Shown: positions 10,709 through 21,884 of the stretch, one piece after another
How the letters are laid out: every line of letters begins with the position of its first letter
Position numbering within the stretch: the stretch's first letter is position 1
NCBI GenBank assembly: GCA_014904985.1
Contig: MU129062.1
Location: 62,001-126,000, forward strand
Length of the DNA: 64,000 nt
Direction of reading: 5' to 3'
From: Hydnum rufescens UP504
Lineage: Eukaryota; Basidiomycota; Agaricomycetes; Cantharellales; Hydnaceae
The notes under the pieces: generated by a model
Database searches by the model: none
What the model saw: only the letters and a program-made list of their open reading frames with translations
What the model was told of the DNA's origin: nothing
Translations under genes and position numbers: made by a program

Positions 10709-12898
10709 ATGACCTCCTCATCGGAGTCCCATTTCTCCATCTCCAACCGCTTAGAATCCTTAATATCCCCAACCAAACCTCAGAAAAGCCAGAAACCTAC
10801 GATGCGTGTTGCGACACCTGCCTCTTCGCCCAGAAGTAGGGTTGGGTCAGCTAGAGTACTTTATCCACAGCCTACTATTGACCCTTTCCCCGGGAATCCA
10901 TCGATCCATCCCCCGTCTCCGCGAACCGATAATAGCTTATCCTCAGTAACTAATGAATATTGGCTGGACCATGAACGCACTGCCGCAGCGCTGCGTGACG
11001 CTATGGATGGGGACCTCATGTTCGACGCAAGGCAGCACAATCCGAATACATACTCCTTCCACTCTAAATCCCCAAGTAATCATATTCCGTGGACATTTGT
11101 CTCCCATCCAATCGTACCCCAACACCATTAGGGGATTTGGTATGCCCAAGTACCTTGCCGAGCGCGTCGTTAGGCCCTATTCTTAGTCTTCTTCGATTAC
11201 CGTCCGACTCTAAATCCAATGCTATTGCTTCTGCCCCTCCTATTCCCGCCATTCTGGCCCGGCCCACTTCGCCAGCTCGATCTTCGGTGGATACCCTGCG
11301 ATTTATCCAGAAACGTGAGATGCATTGGTCTGTTTCGGCAAACGCCCAGCCGAGCTGGTCGCCGAATTGGTGGTTCCAAAATAAAGAAGTGAGATATTGG
11401 GTTCCCTAGCCGTCATTCGCGTGCCAATCGCAACTGCTCTGCTGTGTTTCAGGATGTAGAACCATTACTTTCTGATCGCGACCAAACGGACGCTTCTGGA
11501 CCTACTAAGGAAAAGATACAGAAGCGCTGTACGCTCTAACGTCATTTGTAGGATTCTCTGATCTCTAATACTTGACTAGACCGAGCACCCAAGGAGGCTT
11601 GCGTTCTTGTGCATGGCTGCTTGGTTTCGATTCGGTATCGGTCGGTAACGATCATCGTAATATCTTATTGGCGTGGGATAAAAGAGGCACTGGAAACCAT
11701 TGGCTGTGAGGTCGTGATCGCGAAAGTACCCGCAACCAGCAGTCATAGAGGACAGAGCGAAAGCTCTCGAAGCTACGATTTCAGAGGCAAGCTGCCGGCT
11801 TCAACTATGTAGATGGATAATCTTCTAAATACAGGATCCAATCCAGACACTCCCCGGTCGGAAAGTGCACTTGATAGGTAATCCATAATTAGCCTCTCGA
11901 AATTACGTCTACTGAATACCATTTAACCATAGGGCACTCGATGGTAGGCAGAGAGGTTTACATTTCCCATACATTTGATATTGAGAACACAATCACAGGG
12001 AGGGTTGGACTGTCGGTATCTTGTGGCCCACCTACGGAGCGACCGTTTTACTCCGATCTCAGTGACCACCATTGCCACTCCACATCGTGGCTCTTCCTTT
12101 GCAGACCATTTCATTGCTACGCTCGGTCGTAAGTATGTTTGGCGGTGTCGAAATTCATAACACTAACCAGTGAATCAGGCGAACGTATGCCTTCACTTTT
12201 ATCACTCTTGGATATGTTACCGAACGGTGGGGGGGATGGGAAGGCTTTTGATTCCTTGACCCTGGATGCCATGCGCAAATTCAACGAAACGACCCCGATG
12301 TTCCCGATGTCCAGTATTTCTCCTGGGGGGCATGCTTCGAACCAGGCTCCTCAATGTATTCAAGTCAGTTCCACCTTCTCGTTAGCTTTGGATCCGGTCT
12401 AACGGTTCTGTAGATGGCCGCATAGTGTTATATTGGAGAAAGAGGGTCCCAACGATGGTCTAGTATCCGTTGAGTCATCTAAATGTGTGTTCGGATCGTG
12501 CTGAGTGCCGTTTTCAATGCTCTTGCTAATTGTCCTCTAGGGGGCACATATCTCGGTACCCTCGAGGGTGTCAATCACCCAGACCTAGTACGCTTGTGGG
12601 CCACGTGAAGAGATTATGGTGCTGATACTGTGTTTCCAGGTTGGATGGGTGAATACTGCACGTTACAAATGGGCCGATCTAGTGAATAACACGCTCTCAT
12701 TTGTCCTTGCCATTGCTTATTGTAGTTTGGATCTTGTAGACCGGAAAATCAATCCAGTACAAAGCAGCTACGTTCTACCTCCAGATTGCTGACATGTTGG
12801 CTGAAAGAGTCGAAATGCAACCGGAGCTGGAAACTACGGAGGCGGACTCGAAGCCACCACCAATATCACCTTCACCTGAAGAGGAACGGAGACACTAA
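10709..12898 (+). CDS. Triacylglycerol lipase-like alpha/beta hydrolase
   Basis: About 220 N-terminal residues are Ser/Pro-rich and probably disordered. A lipase domain follows: VLVHG near the oxyanion region, the nucleophile elbow GHSMGG (assembled across two short introns near 11935-12005), then LDCRYLVAHL, VTTIATPHRGSSFADHF, LLDMLPNGGGDGKAFDSL, and EKEGPNDGLVSVESS with GVNHPDLVGWVN, which carry the likely catalytic Asp and His. The protein ends at the TAA at 12896-12898 after an acidic tail. The pattern matches the fungal TGL2-like group of lipases, which act on acylglycerols; the exact substrate is not shown. One frame break falls in a run of C's near 12293, where one added C restores the family sequence. 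Another affects the VHG-LLGFDS region near 11615. Confidence 0.85.
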
Positions 12899-13068
12899 TT
12901 ATTATCACCTTATCCTATTGCAATCATATTTGTCTATAGTTACAGTATCATAATACCCTATTATACCTGTTCTCTTTTTCAAGAAGTGAAGGTTTGTCTT
13001 AATGCACATGTTTTCCAACTGAAAAAAGGGAGCCCGGAAGCAAAGCGCTACTATCCTAAACCGCCAAG

Positions 13069-16000
13069 ATGGAAGGCGGCACGAATGAGGACGACGTCTT
13101 TCGCTCGCCCCAAAATCACACCTCTCCCCAGGACACGATTCCAGCAGAAGACACGTCGGTCGCCGTGTCTGCTATGCATGATGAGTCAGACGCATGGAGC
13201 GAGTACGACGGCATGCGCCTCACGCCTGGCCGCACATTTTGGGTTGAGATCCCACCACCGCCGTGGAAAAGGAATAGGGGCCCCAGAAAGAAGTCTAGCA
13301 CTTCTCCTACCTCGCGCTCTTCTCTAACTTCACTGGCGTCCGCGGAAGAAAACGAGGACGCTGAGGAACTGCAGGAGATCGTTGGAGAACATAGATGGCC
13401 CGATGGAAAAACGTATCTCTACGCGCGTCTTCGAAGTGAAATCATTCACAAGGTTACATTAGGAGTATTCTCATCTGTTCTGGTGGTATTAACACGCCCT
13501 TGCTTAGTTTACGCGCGGATATCTCGAGAAGTATTTCCCAGAATTAGTAGAGGAGTATGGTACGCGCCAGATGTTAGATCAGTTTAGTTCGCTCTTAGCC
13601 CATTGTCTTTGCAGAGGAACTCAAGGCCGCAGATCAACTTGAACGATTCGATCCCACCTCGAGCGACGTCAGACCTCGCGATCGACCTTCAGAAGTCTCA
13701 ACTCCACCGGATCGAGTAAGACGTTCGTCTCGTCGGCGGGGCGGGTCTTATTCGTCTGTCGCATCGAGCGAGGGAACGGAGGATACTGAGGACGATTCTG
13801 AAGTGGACTCTGATACAATCCCCCGCCGCATCACGCGCGCGGATGCCAAAAGGCCCCAACTTAGTCCTCGCAAGACCCGTAGCCAAACGATTCGCGTCCC
13901 CACTTATAAGGAAAGCCTGAGCTCAGGCTCAGAGGATATCAATGCAGATCAGCCTGTCATCATCCGCATCAAGAGGCCTCGCAAAGTGCATCGTATTCGT
14001 CCTGAACTTGGGAGTATCCGCTACATCGATGAGGCGTTTGCCGACCTTGACACCGACGATGCAGCCCTTTACAAGCATTACGATAGGTGCATGAAGTGCG
14101 AAGAAGTGCCGGCTCATTTCCAGTTAGACAAGCGCAGGAAGAACAAAGGGAAGAAGAGGGCAACTTCAGAATTCGAAATGAGTGAAGAGGAGAGGCTGGA
14201 ACGTCAAGGCGGCTGGGTCACCTGTCTTCAGTGCTGCACTGCTAGCCATTGGGGTTGCCTCTCGGCTCACAATCGAGACGAAATAAACCGCGCCTTCTCA
14301 GCTAAGGGAACCACTAAAGCAAATCCCGAGGATAATGACGGTGACCACTCCCCTCGAGTGAAGCGGAAATTTCTTGGGGCCTACGAGACAACGTCGTACG
14401 TCTGCTCAGCTTGCTCACTTCCCAACATATGCACTACTTGCAAGGAGGACGTCTCCGTAGTTCCCAATCAAACTGTCCCCGAAACAGCCGATGCTAATAA
14501 AGCGACAACCGATCCTTCTCCCCTTCCCTCGAAACCTTCTTCAACAGTAAAACTAGAGTCGTCTGGGGCCCGCACCCCAGTCCCTCTGCTTTTTCGATGC
14601 TCCAGTTGTGCGCGTGCCACGCATTATCACCACTTGCCCCCTCTTCAGGAAGATGAGGATCAGGAGCGCCCTAGTAACGAGATCGCAGAGGAGTATCAGG
14701 AGTATGGGTGGAATTGTAAGGATTGTCACTCATGGACTACTCCCGTGGATAGAATCATCGCCTGGCGTCCGTATCCCTCTAACACGGTCGAAGATTCCCT
14801 TGATCCTGGTCAGGTCCCCAGCGTTAAAAAGGCGTTGCCCCGTGAATACCTGGTGAAATGGGTGGATCGCAGCTTCAGGTGATGATGACACCTAGCACTT
14901 AAGTCCTCTTCTATTCTGAGTTGACGCCTCGATACTCTTCAGGCGCTTAGAATGGGTTCCCCACCAGTTCCTTTCGGCGCGTTACCGATCCATATTGTCC
15001 AACTTCCTTAAAAAAGGCCCGAGAATTGCTCTGTTAGACGCCAAGCATCGTCAAGTGGTGGCTGCCATGTCTAGAAAGGATGCCCAAGACCAATTTCTTC
15101 CATATCTTGGTGACGCTGAAGACGGCCATGATGGCGAAGAGTTGCCCATCGTAACACCAATTGCAGATCCCTCCGCCGAGATGAGGATTCCAGAATCTTG
15201 GAAGCGCGTTGATCGTATTCTCGAAGTGTTGTTCTGGCGGAAGGTTCAGCCTTCCAAGAAAACCAAGGCCAAATCTCGGAGCGCATCCAAACGCGCAGTA
15301 CTGTCTGATGAGGATGCCTCAGAACCTGAGGACACTGCAGACGCTGAAGCTCGCCAGGGGCTCCTTGATGGCGTAAAGCCAGATGATCATCTTACCGAGA
15401 CGTACAAGACGCGTGCCAGACGAGGAAAAATTACTCTACAGGATTCCGATGACGTGGTGTGGGCTTATATGAAGTGGCAGGAGTTGCCTTATGACGAATG
15501 TGGGCGCGGCCATCCCGTCTTGAAATACTTGTTCTTTCTAACATGATTTCCCATAAGCGACGTGGGATTCACCTCCCCAGGATGAAGCTGGGGACGTCTC
15601 ATTTCGGGAAGCTTTGCCAAATTTATTCAAGCGCGCGACGTTCGCGTTCCAACTCTCACCTTCGATGAAGCCCGTCGCCGTGATGCCAGGAAAACAAAGC
15701 ATTTCGCATTACTGCAACAGCCGGATTGGGGTCAGAATCCTGGTTTGAAGCTCAAGCCTTTTCAAGTATGTCATATCGCAATGTCTTCATAATTTTCCAT
15801 TTAACTGATGTCCTCATCTAGTTGGAAGGCTTCACATGGCTCTATGAGAATTGGCACAATCACCAGCCATGCATCCTTGCTGACGAGATGGGCTTGGTAA
15901 GTACATGCATGCGGCCGTTAGAATCATTGAATGATATGGTACCATTATGGAAGGGAAAAACCGTACAAATTGTTACATTTCTAGGGAAATTAGTGAAGGA

Positions 16001-19000
16001 ACTTCGGGTCTTCCCTTCCCTGGTTATCGTTCCCAACTCAACCATTTCGAATTGGTTAAGAGAATTCGAGACGTGGGCTCCTGGAGTCCGAGTAGTGATG
16101 TACTCGGGTGGTCAGAAATCTCGCGACATCATTCGTGACTACGAAATGTACGGCAACTCCGATAAACTTGCTTGCCATGTTCTCCTTGCCACCTACGAGG
16201 CCGTGATCAATGTCCGCGATTTTGGTCGGATATTTAAGGGCGTTCCCCGCTGGGAGTTGTTGTAGTGGATGAAGGACAACGATGTACGTTTTATATCTCT
16301 GAGTCGTTCATGTCTCTCAGCAAAGATGATTTGAACAGTAAAATCCGACACCAATCTGTTGTTCAAGCGGTTGAAGGAGCTGAACTCCATTCACCGGGTG
16401 CTGATGACTGGGACCCCTATAAACAACAACATCGCCGAGCTTTTCAATCTAATGAATTTTTTGGATCCCGATAAATGGCATAATTTAGATAAACTGAAGA
16501 AGCGTTTTGAGGTCCTGGATCAAGAGCTAGTGCAAGAACTTCACGGTATGCTCAGACCATATTTCTTGCGTCGGGTCAAATCAGAGGTTATGCGAGATCT
16601 TCCTCGGAAAGTGTGTGCGATTAAATCTTTTTCCGATGTTCGATCTGATGGTTCTCACGTTCTTAGCATGAAATTATCGTGCCAATCACCATGACCGCGT
16701 TGCAGAAGGAGATCTGGAAATCAATCCTTCGTATGTTTAATTCAATAAATATGGGACCGGCGTATATGAGACTAAAGATATTCCTAGATCAAAATCCCCA
16801 AATCCTCAGCTTGTTGGCGCAATCGGCTTATAATGCAAAGTCAAAGACCGCCTCCAAAGTTATAGTCAAGAGCAACTTGAACAATGCTTTGATGCAGATC
16901 AGAAAGTATGGTCGCGCATTCAGAATATGGTGTAACGCCTTACAGAAATTTAATGTCGTAGATGCATGCAACACCCCTACCTGGTGGATCGTGCTCTCGA
17001 GCCGGCAGGGCTCTCCAACACAGAAGCACACCAGAGATTGGTTGATGCTAGCGCCAAGCTGCGCCTGTTACAACTCATGCTTCCCAAGTTGAAGGCCAGG
17101 GGCCATCGCGTCTTGTTGTTTAGCCAGGTTGGATATTACCCACCCCTTTTTTGTACTTGCGGCACTGGCCTTACTTTGTCGCTGCCAGTTTGTTATTGCT
17201 CTAGATATTATCGAAGACTTTCTTCAAGGCGAAGGCTATAAGTTCATGCGTTTGGTTAGACATTCTCTCTCTTCAAAGTTTGTTCTTATCTCTGATGTTT
17301 CCGGCTTAGGACGGCAATACCCCTCAAGCCCAGAGACAACGGGACATGGACGAATTCAATCACCCTGATTCGGACCATTTCATTTATATCCTGTCCACCC
17401 GTGCAGGAGGTGCGAATTACTCCACGTGTGCTCATTTCACTGACGCTGAACGAATCCAATCATTATAGGGGTGGCATCAATCTCTGGTCTGCGGATGTGG
17501 TGATCATTCATGTGAGTGTCCTTTCTAGCCTCCTAGACAAAACATGCAACGATGACGTCCCGTAGGACGTAGACTTTAATCCACACCAAGACCTCCAGGT
17601 ATCTATCCTTGCAACCCCTGACCGGGACTACTCTGACCTTTCGCCCTGTGTGTAGGCCGTGGCACGGGCGCACCGTATGGGACAAACGAAGCCCGTGAAG
17701 GTATTCACCCTGATGATCAAAGATTCTGCCGAAGAAAAGATTGTACACGACGGGAAGAAGAAATTGGTTCTCGACCATCTCATCGTTCAGAAAATGGACG
17801 ATAATGAAAATACCGAGGACGTTCGCTCGATTCTGAGCTATGGAGCTCGGGCATTGTTTGAAGACAAAGAGAGCGACACGGAACTGAATTGTACGTGATT
17901 GTCCACGTAATAGGTCGGTGTTCTCTAACATTTGGAAATATATAGACACCAGCAACGATTTAGATCGGCTGATCGAGCGCGCAGAATCTGAGGCCTCTGC
18001 TGTTGAAGTGGAACCGAAGGAGGGCGAAGCCGAAGGGGGGATGACGTTCGGCTTCGCAAAGATTTGGGAACGCCAACAAAATACCCTACAGGCTGTGGAT
18101 ACTCCCGAAAATCCAACGGAAAACAATGTGGATGACAACGATTTCTGGGCAGAGGTTTTAGAAAGAACGCGAAAAGAGGAAGAGGCCCAGGCTCTCACAG
18201 TTCAAAGCGGTCGCGGAGTTCGTCGACGCGCTACTAAGGCTGTAGTGCGTCTTGAATATGTCCAATGCATGGGCGTCACTTACACCTTCCCCAGGTTTAC
18301 ACCGATCTGATAGCAGCTTCTCCTCAAAAGGGGGCGGGCAGCGACGACGGTCGCTCTGAATACGCAGCGAGCGAGGGTGGTTCTTCTCCATCCCCTCCAG
18401 CAACCGACAAGCTGACCCCCATGGAGCTTACCCCACTTGTTCCCAGTGCGGTGGCTCAGCTGCCGGCCATTAACGGGAAGAAACGTCCACGCTCGGTATA
18501 TTCAGAAATCGAAGAGGGTGCGTCTTGCCGTATCTGCCAAAAGATCATGCTCTAGGGGATTGTGCCATTCGGAATGATGCAAAAGCATTGTTAGCAATTG
18601 AACAAATGATCATGTCCAAGGACAATAAGGAACCCCCAGCAGTCAAGGTAAGTGATTCGATCCTAGCCTATATTGAATATCAGCATGAAAGAAGTACTTC
18701 CTAGGCTGCGGCCCAGATAGCCATCAGCGAAACCTTTCGGCAGCTACAGATGAAGAAGACGACCTCGAAATCCACGTCAGTGAACGCCAAGAAGCGTTCC
18801 CTAGTGAACGATGACGGTAAAAAGCAGGCGGCTCCCAACCTAAAAAGGCCAAAGTTTCGGCATGGGTTCCCCCCACCAAGAAGACGACCACGACTACCCA
18901 GCTCGGTGGTCCACGACTATTTCCATTGGTCGGGTCCACTCAAGCCTCTGGCTCGGGTCCTTCCACAGTAACTAGTCGCCCTGGAGCGTCCAGCAAGCCC

Positions 19001-19635
19001 GTTGTCGGCGATCCAGTGAAAACGGCCCAGATGCCACAACAGCCGCCTTCCGGCCCTCGACCCTTCCCTATGAACGGAGAATCTAATGTTTCCATCCGTC
19101 CGCTCGTAAAAGAAACAGCACCCGGTCAGCAGGCACTCTTTGGTGCATACGAAGGGTTTTCTGATCAGTTGATTAGTCCGCACTCCCATAGGTTCAGACT
19201 CACGGAAGCCAAAGGAGAAAGGGGCACTTCCTCCCCTCCGTATGCCGAGCACCCCGTCATCATCTATTCAGGATGGATCTTCGAAGGCAAATACCGGGAG
19301 GAAGACACATCTGGGATCCCCAGGTCAGTCCTTGGACTTATGCTGTGGCGATCTTCAGCACTCATTTCCGTTACAACGTCCCTCTAGAATCTGCGTGTCA
19401 GGTCTGTCTACGCACGCCGTTCCATATTCTCAAGGATTGCGAATATCTGAAGGAACCGAGGGATCCACAAAGGATTCTCAAGGCGTACCGTCGACTCAAG
19501 TCTGATGATCGCGGCAACTTGCTGGCATATCAATTGGGGGACGTATTATCGCAATCATTCCCAGAAATCGCGAGGGCAGAGGGATTGAAGTTGCCCAGGA
19601 AAACAATACCTGAAGTTATCGAAATTAGTGACTAA
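13069..19635 (+). CDS. CHD3/Mi-2-type chromatin remodeller, Mit1-like
   Basis: An ATP-driven nucleosome remodeller of the CHD class, closest in layout to fission-yeast Mit1, a subunit of the SHREC silencing complex. It starts at an ATG in good context (AAGATGG). Domains in order: an acidic/basic linker; cysteine-rich PHD-like fingers (CMKC, CLQC, CSAC, CTTC, CSSC, CKDC; 14090-14735); a chromodomain (EYLVKWVDRSFRRLEW); a second chromo-like segment (VWAYMKWQELPYDESTWD); the SNF2 N-lobe with ADEMGLGKT split by an intron, VVDEGQRLK and MTGTPINNN; the helicase C-lobe with STRAGGVGINL and ARAHRMGQ. The C-terminal CQVCLRTPFHILKDC is a zinc-knuckle-like motif. Motif II reads DEGQ rather than DEAH. 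About 15 introns are needed. One break near 15615 is fixed by one extra T. Confidence 0.92.
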
Positions 19636-19775
19636 TTTGGGATTCATGTAGTATAGACGCGGATGACTGTATAGAGTATAGTTTTGTATTCTTAATCCTC
19701 GCCAACGATCTCCAATTTTTGGTAATACACTTCTTCTATATAGATAGGACAAAGTTCTACCTAGCTTCTATTATG

Positions 19776-21726
19776 CTACTCATCAATCTCGAAGTCGAAC
19801 GAAAATGCTCCCACTTCGGGCGCTCCGCTAGAGTTGGGCGTAGCCGACTTGGCTTTGACTGCGGCCCAGAAACTCTGGCTTGGCTGGTGGTTAACACTCT
19901 TTGCTTGTGGGAGCTCCATCAAACCCTTCTGTAATGCATCTGGCGCACCCTCTTTCAGAGCCTGGCAGAACTGATCAAACAGCGGGATCGAAGCTGGAGG
20001 AGCCTCTAATGGGTGTAACTCTGTCTGGGGAAGGCTGGATTGTTTTTTGAAACCCGAGACTTGGTCCGGTCTGTCGCGCATAAATGCAAGCACCTTACCG
20101 ATCTACGTGTAAGCACGTAAGAATCAAGCAAGGATATGGACAGCGTAGGGTAGAGCACAAACTTCGCTGGTGGATACGTAATTCTGGGTAACCGCGATCG
20201 AGAAATCGAGGTTGACTACGAGGTGCCACCAACCACTTGGACTGTGGCGAGACGCAGGGATATGAGATGAGGATGATGACTGCCAAGCACAGAAAGGACA
20301 TTCAACCCACACATATATTACTTCTCCCGCTTCACAGATACCGACTTTCATCTTGCCGCGCAAAGAAGGTTCACGGGCATTTGGACCGTACGTCTGCCAA
20401 GCCTCGTCAAAGTAAGACAAAAACCATTCTTGAATGAACAGTCAAAATAGGAAGTAGCTTTCGGTGGTTCCAGACAGCACTACCTGAAACAGCGAGTGGA
20501 GACGTGACCTCGGCCTCGTCGGGAGTCACGTAGACACCTGGTGGGATAACATCAGGGGGAAACAACACCCAGCCTTTGCGACCTAGGAGCGTCATGAATG
20601 GCTCAGCACAAACGAAGGTAGGCACGGAAGGGTCTACCTGAAACAACTGCATTCCATGCAGAAGTATGATTCGGGTCTTTATGGAATGTAGATCCTGAAC
20701 GCGCGGGGCCTATTATCTGTGCGAGGGAACCACGTCACAGTCGCAAGGCTGAAGACAAAGAGAAAATCCGAAATACGTACCAACCATCTATAATCGGGCC
20801 TTTGATCCTGCATTAGCCCGAACAAATCTTCGTGGAAAAAGGAGGGCACAGAATATTGGGTGCCCATAGCGCCTATCCCGAGACACCACATACATGAGGA
20901 AACGCGACATTAGAGGGTACATATTGAATTGTCGCACCCCCGGTCTTTTCGACAAATCTACTGTCAAAGAGGTACAGTGGAGAATCATCCTCGTCGCAAT
21001 TTTCAGCATATTTGAGGTATGTCTCCAGCGTACAATCCAGAGCCTCGGCCCTGAAGAGTTGTTCAGAGTACTTCTCTCGAAGCAACGCTGGAGTCCAAAG
21101 AGAGCACGCTAGCCAGCTAGACAGCGCCCCTGTAATGATGACGGGGAGAGAAGCTTCCGCATAGGACCGCAGATATGCATCATATTCCAGATCAAGGGCG
21201 CCAACACGGGGGATGTTTGATCGAGGTCGTCGTCGCGAAGGCAGGAAGTATTGCCTCACATCCACCCGAGAACAAAGGTATGGCTGAAATAACACATCTG
21301 AGAATAATCCAAGCGCTTGAATGCTGTCTGTGATTCCGACGGTCGTCACCCCCAAGAATTGTACAATATAGGTTTTCCTCCAATTTCCATACCAGCATGG
21401 AAGAAGACCTCTCGCTTGTGAAAGGTATATTCCCTTCCACAATGGCTCGTGCCTACTCGGATAATTTAGACAAATTAATCATGATTATTTCCCAAAAATA
21501 ATGACCTCGAAAAAGCAAATAGTGCCCTAGAGCATCCAGCAAGAGTTAACAAAGTTCTTGGGTCCAGAAGCGCGAGAATTTCGAACAGTACAGTGTCGTC
21601 TAAACATTGCAAGGACCCGAGACCGGGCTTTCGGCAATCTGTATGTGAATGTCGTGAATATAAGAGATTTCCCCTTGGTAGGACGCCCAGCGGGTGCCTG
21701 CAGGACGATTCCTCTGCCGTGTGCAT
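19776..21726 (-). CDS. F-box and JmjC-domain protein, JMJD6-like oxygenase
   Basis: Starts at the ATG at 21726 with RHPLGVLPRGNLLY, followed by an F-box-like segment (LDDTVLFEILALLDPRTLLTL). The JmjC domain follows: LGLFSDVLFQPYLC, RAEALDCTLETYLKYAEN, PLYLFDSRF, RPDYRW, then TFHKDP across an intron, GRKGWVLFPPDVIPPGVYV, and PSGWWHLVVNL. The iron ligands H and D (HKD) and the distal H (WWH) are all present, so the Fe(II)/2-oxoglutarate site looks complete. JMJD6 relatives are lysyl hydroxylases or demethylases; which applies here cannot be told. The F-box suggests a link to SCF ubiquitin ligase. About six short introns are needed. The stop is at 19776-19778. It is divergent from the deaminase at 21885. 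Confidence 0.88.
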
Positions 21727-21750
21727 GCTTTTTCCAGCCAGTTGTACGTT

Positions 21751-21867
21751 AGCTTTCGCGGCAATTCCCGTAACTCTTCAAAAGGTAGGCCACTATTAGT
21801 AGGCCACCATGAACGGGCAGACACCTGTCTTCATCGTGACGGAATATTTATGTGTGAACCATGGGAA
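21751..21867 (+). repeat. Partial copy of the CCT3 promoter and first exon
   Basis: About 117 bp matching 25435-25554, the 5' end of CCT3, in the same orientation. The first 25 bases differ at one position. Then, after a short variable segment, the CCT3 translation start and the next eight codons (MNGQTPVF) are kept. A diverged copy of the start of CCT3 intron 1 follows, but the splice donor is gone. The copy sits 24 bp from the start codon of the F-box/JmjC gene on one side and 17 bp from the proposed deaminase ATG on the other. It may supply promoter activity in both directions; that is inference. Confidence 0.85.
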
Positions 21868-21883
21868 TTTCGACCGTTTCTAA
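21809..21883 (+). promoter_or_regulatory. CCT3-derived 24-codon upstream ORF before the deaminase
   Basis: The duplicated CCT3 start codon keeps its strong context (CCACCATGA). It opens a 24-codon frame that begins MNGQTPVF, then leaves the CCT3 sequence and stops at the TAA at 21881-21883. One base later comes the ATG at 21885 that I propose as the deaminase start (TAAAATG). If transcription starts upstream of 21809, this frame would act as an upstream ORF with termination next to reinitiation. A splice from near 21836 to 21894 could instead fuse CCT3-derived codons to the deaminase. Confidence 0.4.
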
Positions 21884-21884
21884 A

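Noticed and set aside
13803..14882. A separate zinc-finger gene
   Set aside because: The cysteine-rich frame continues by a normal intron into the chromodomain and ATPase, so it is the N-terminal half of the Mit1-like gene.
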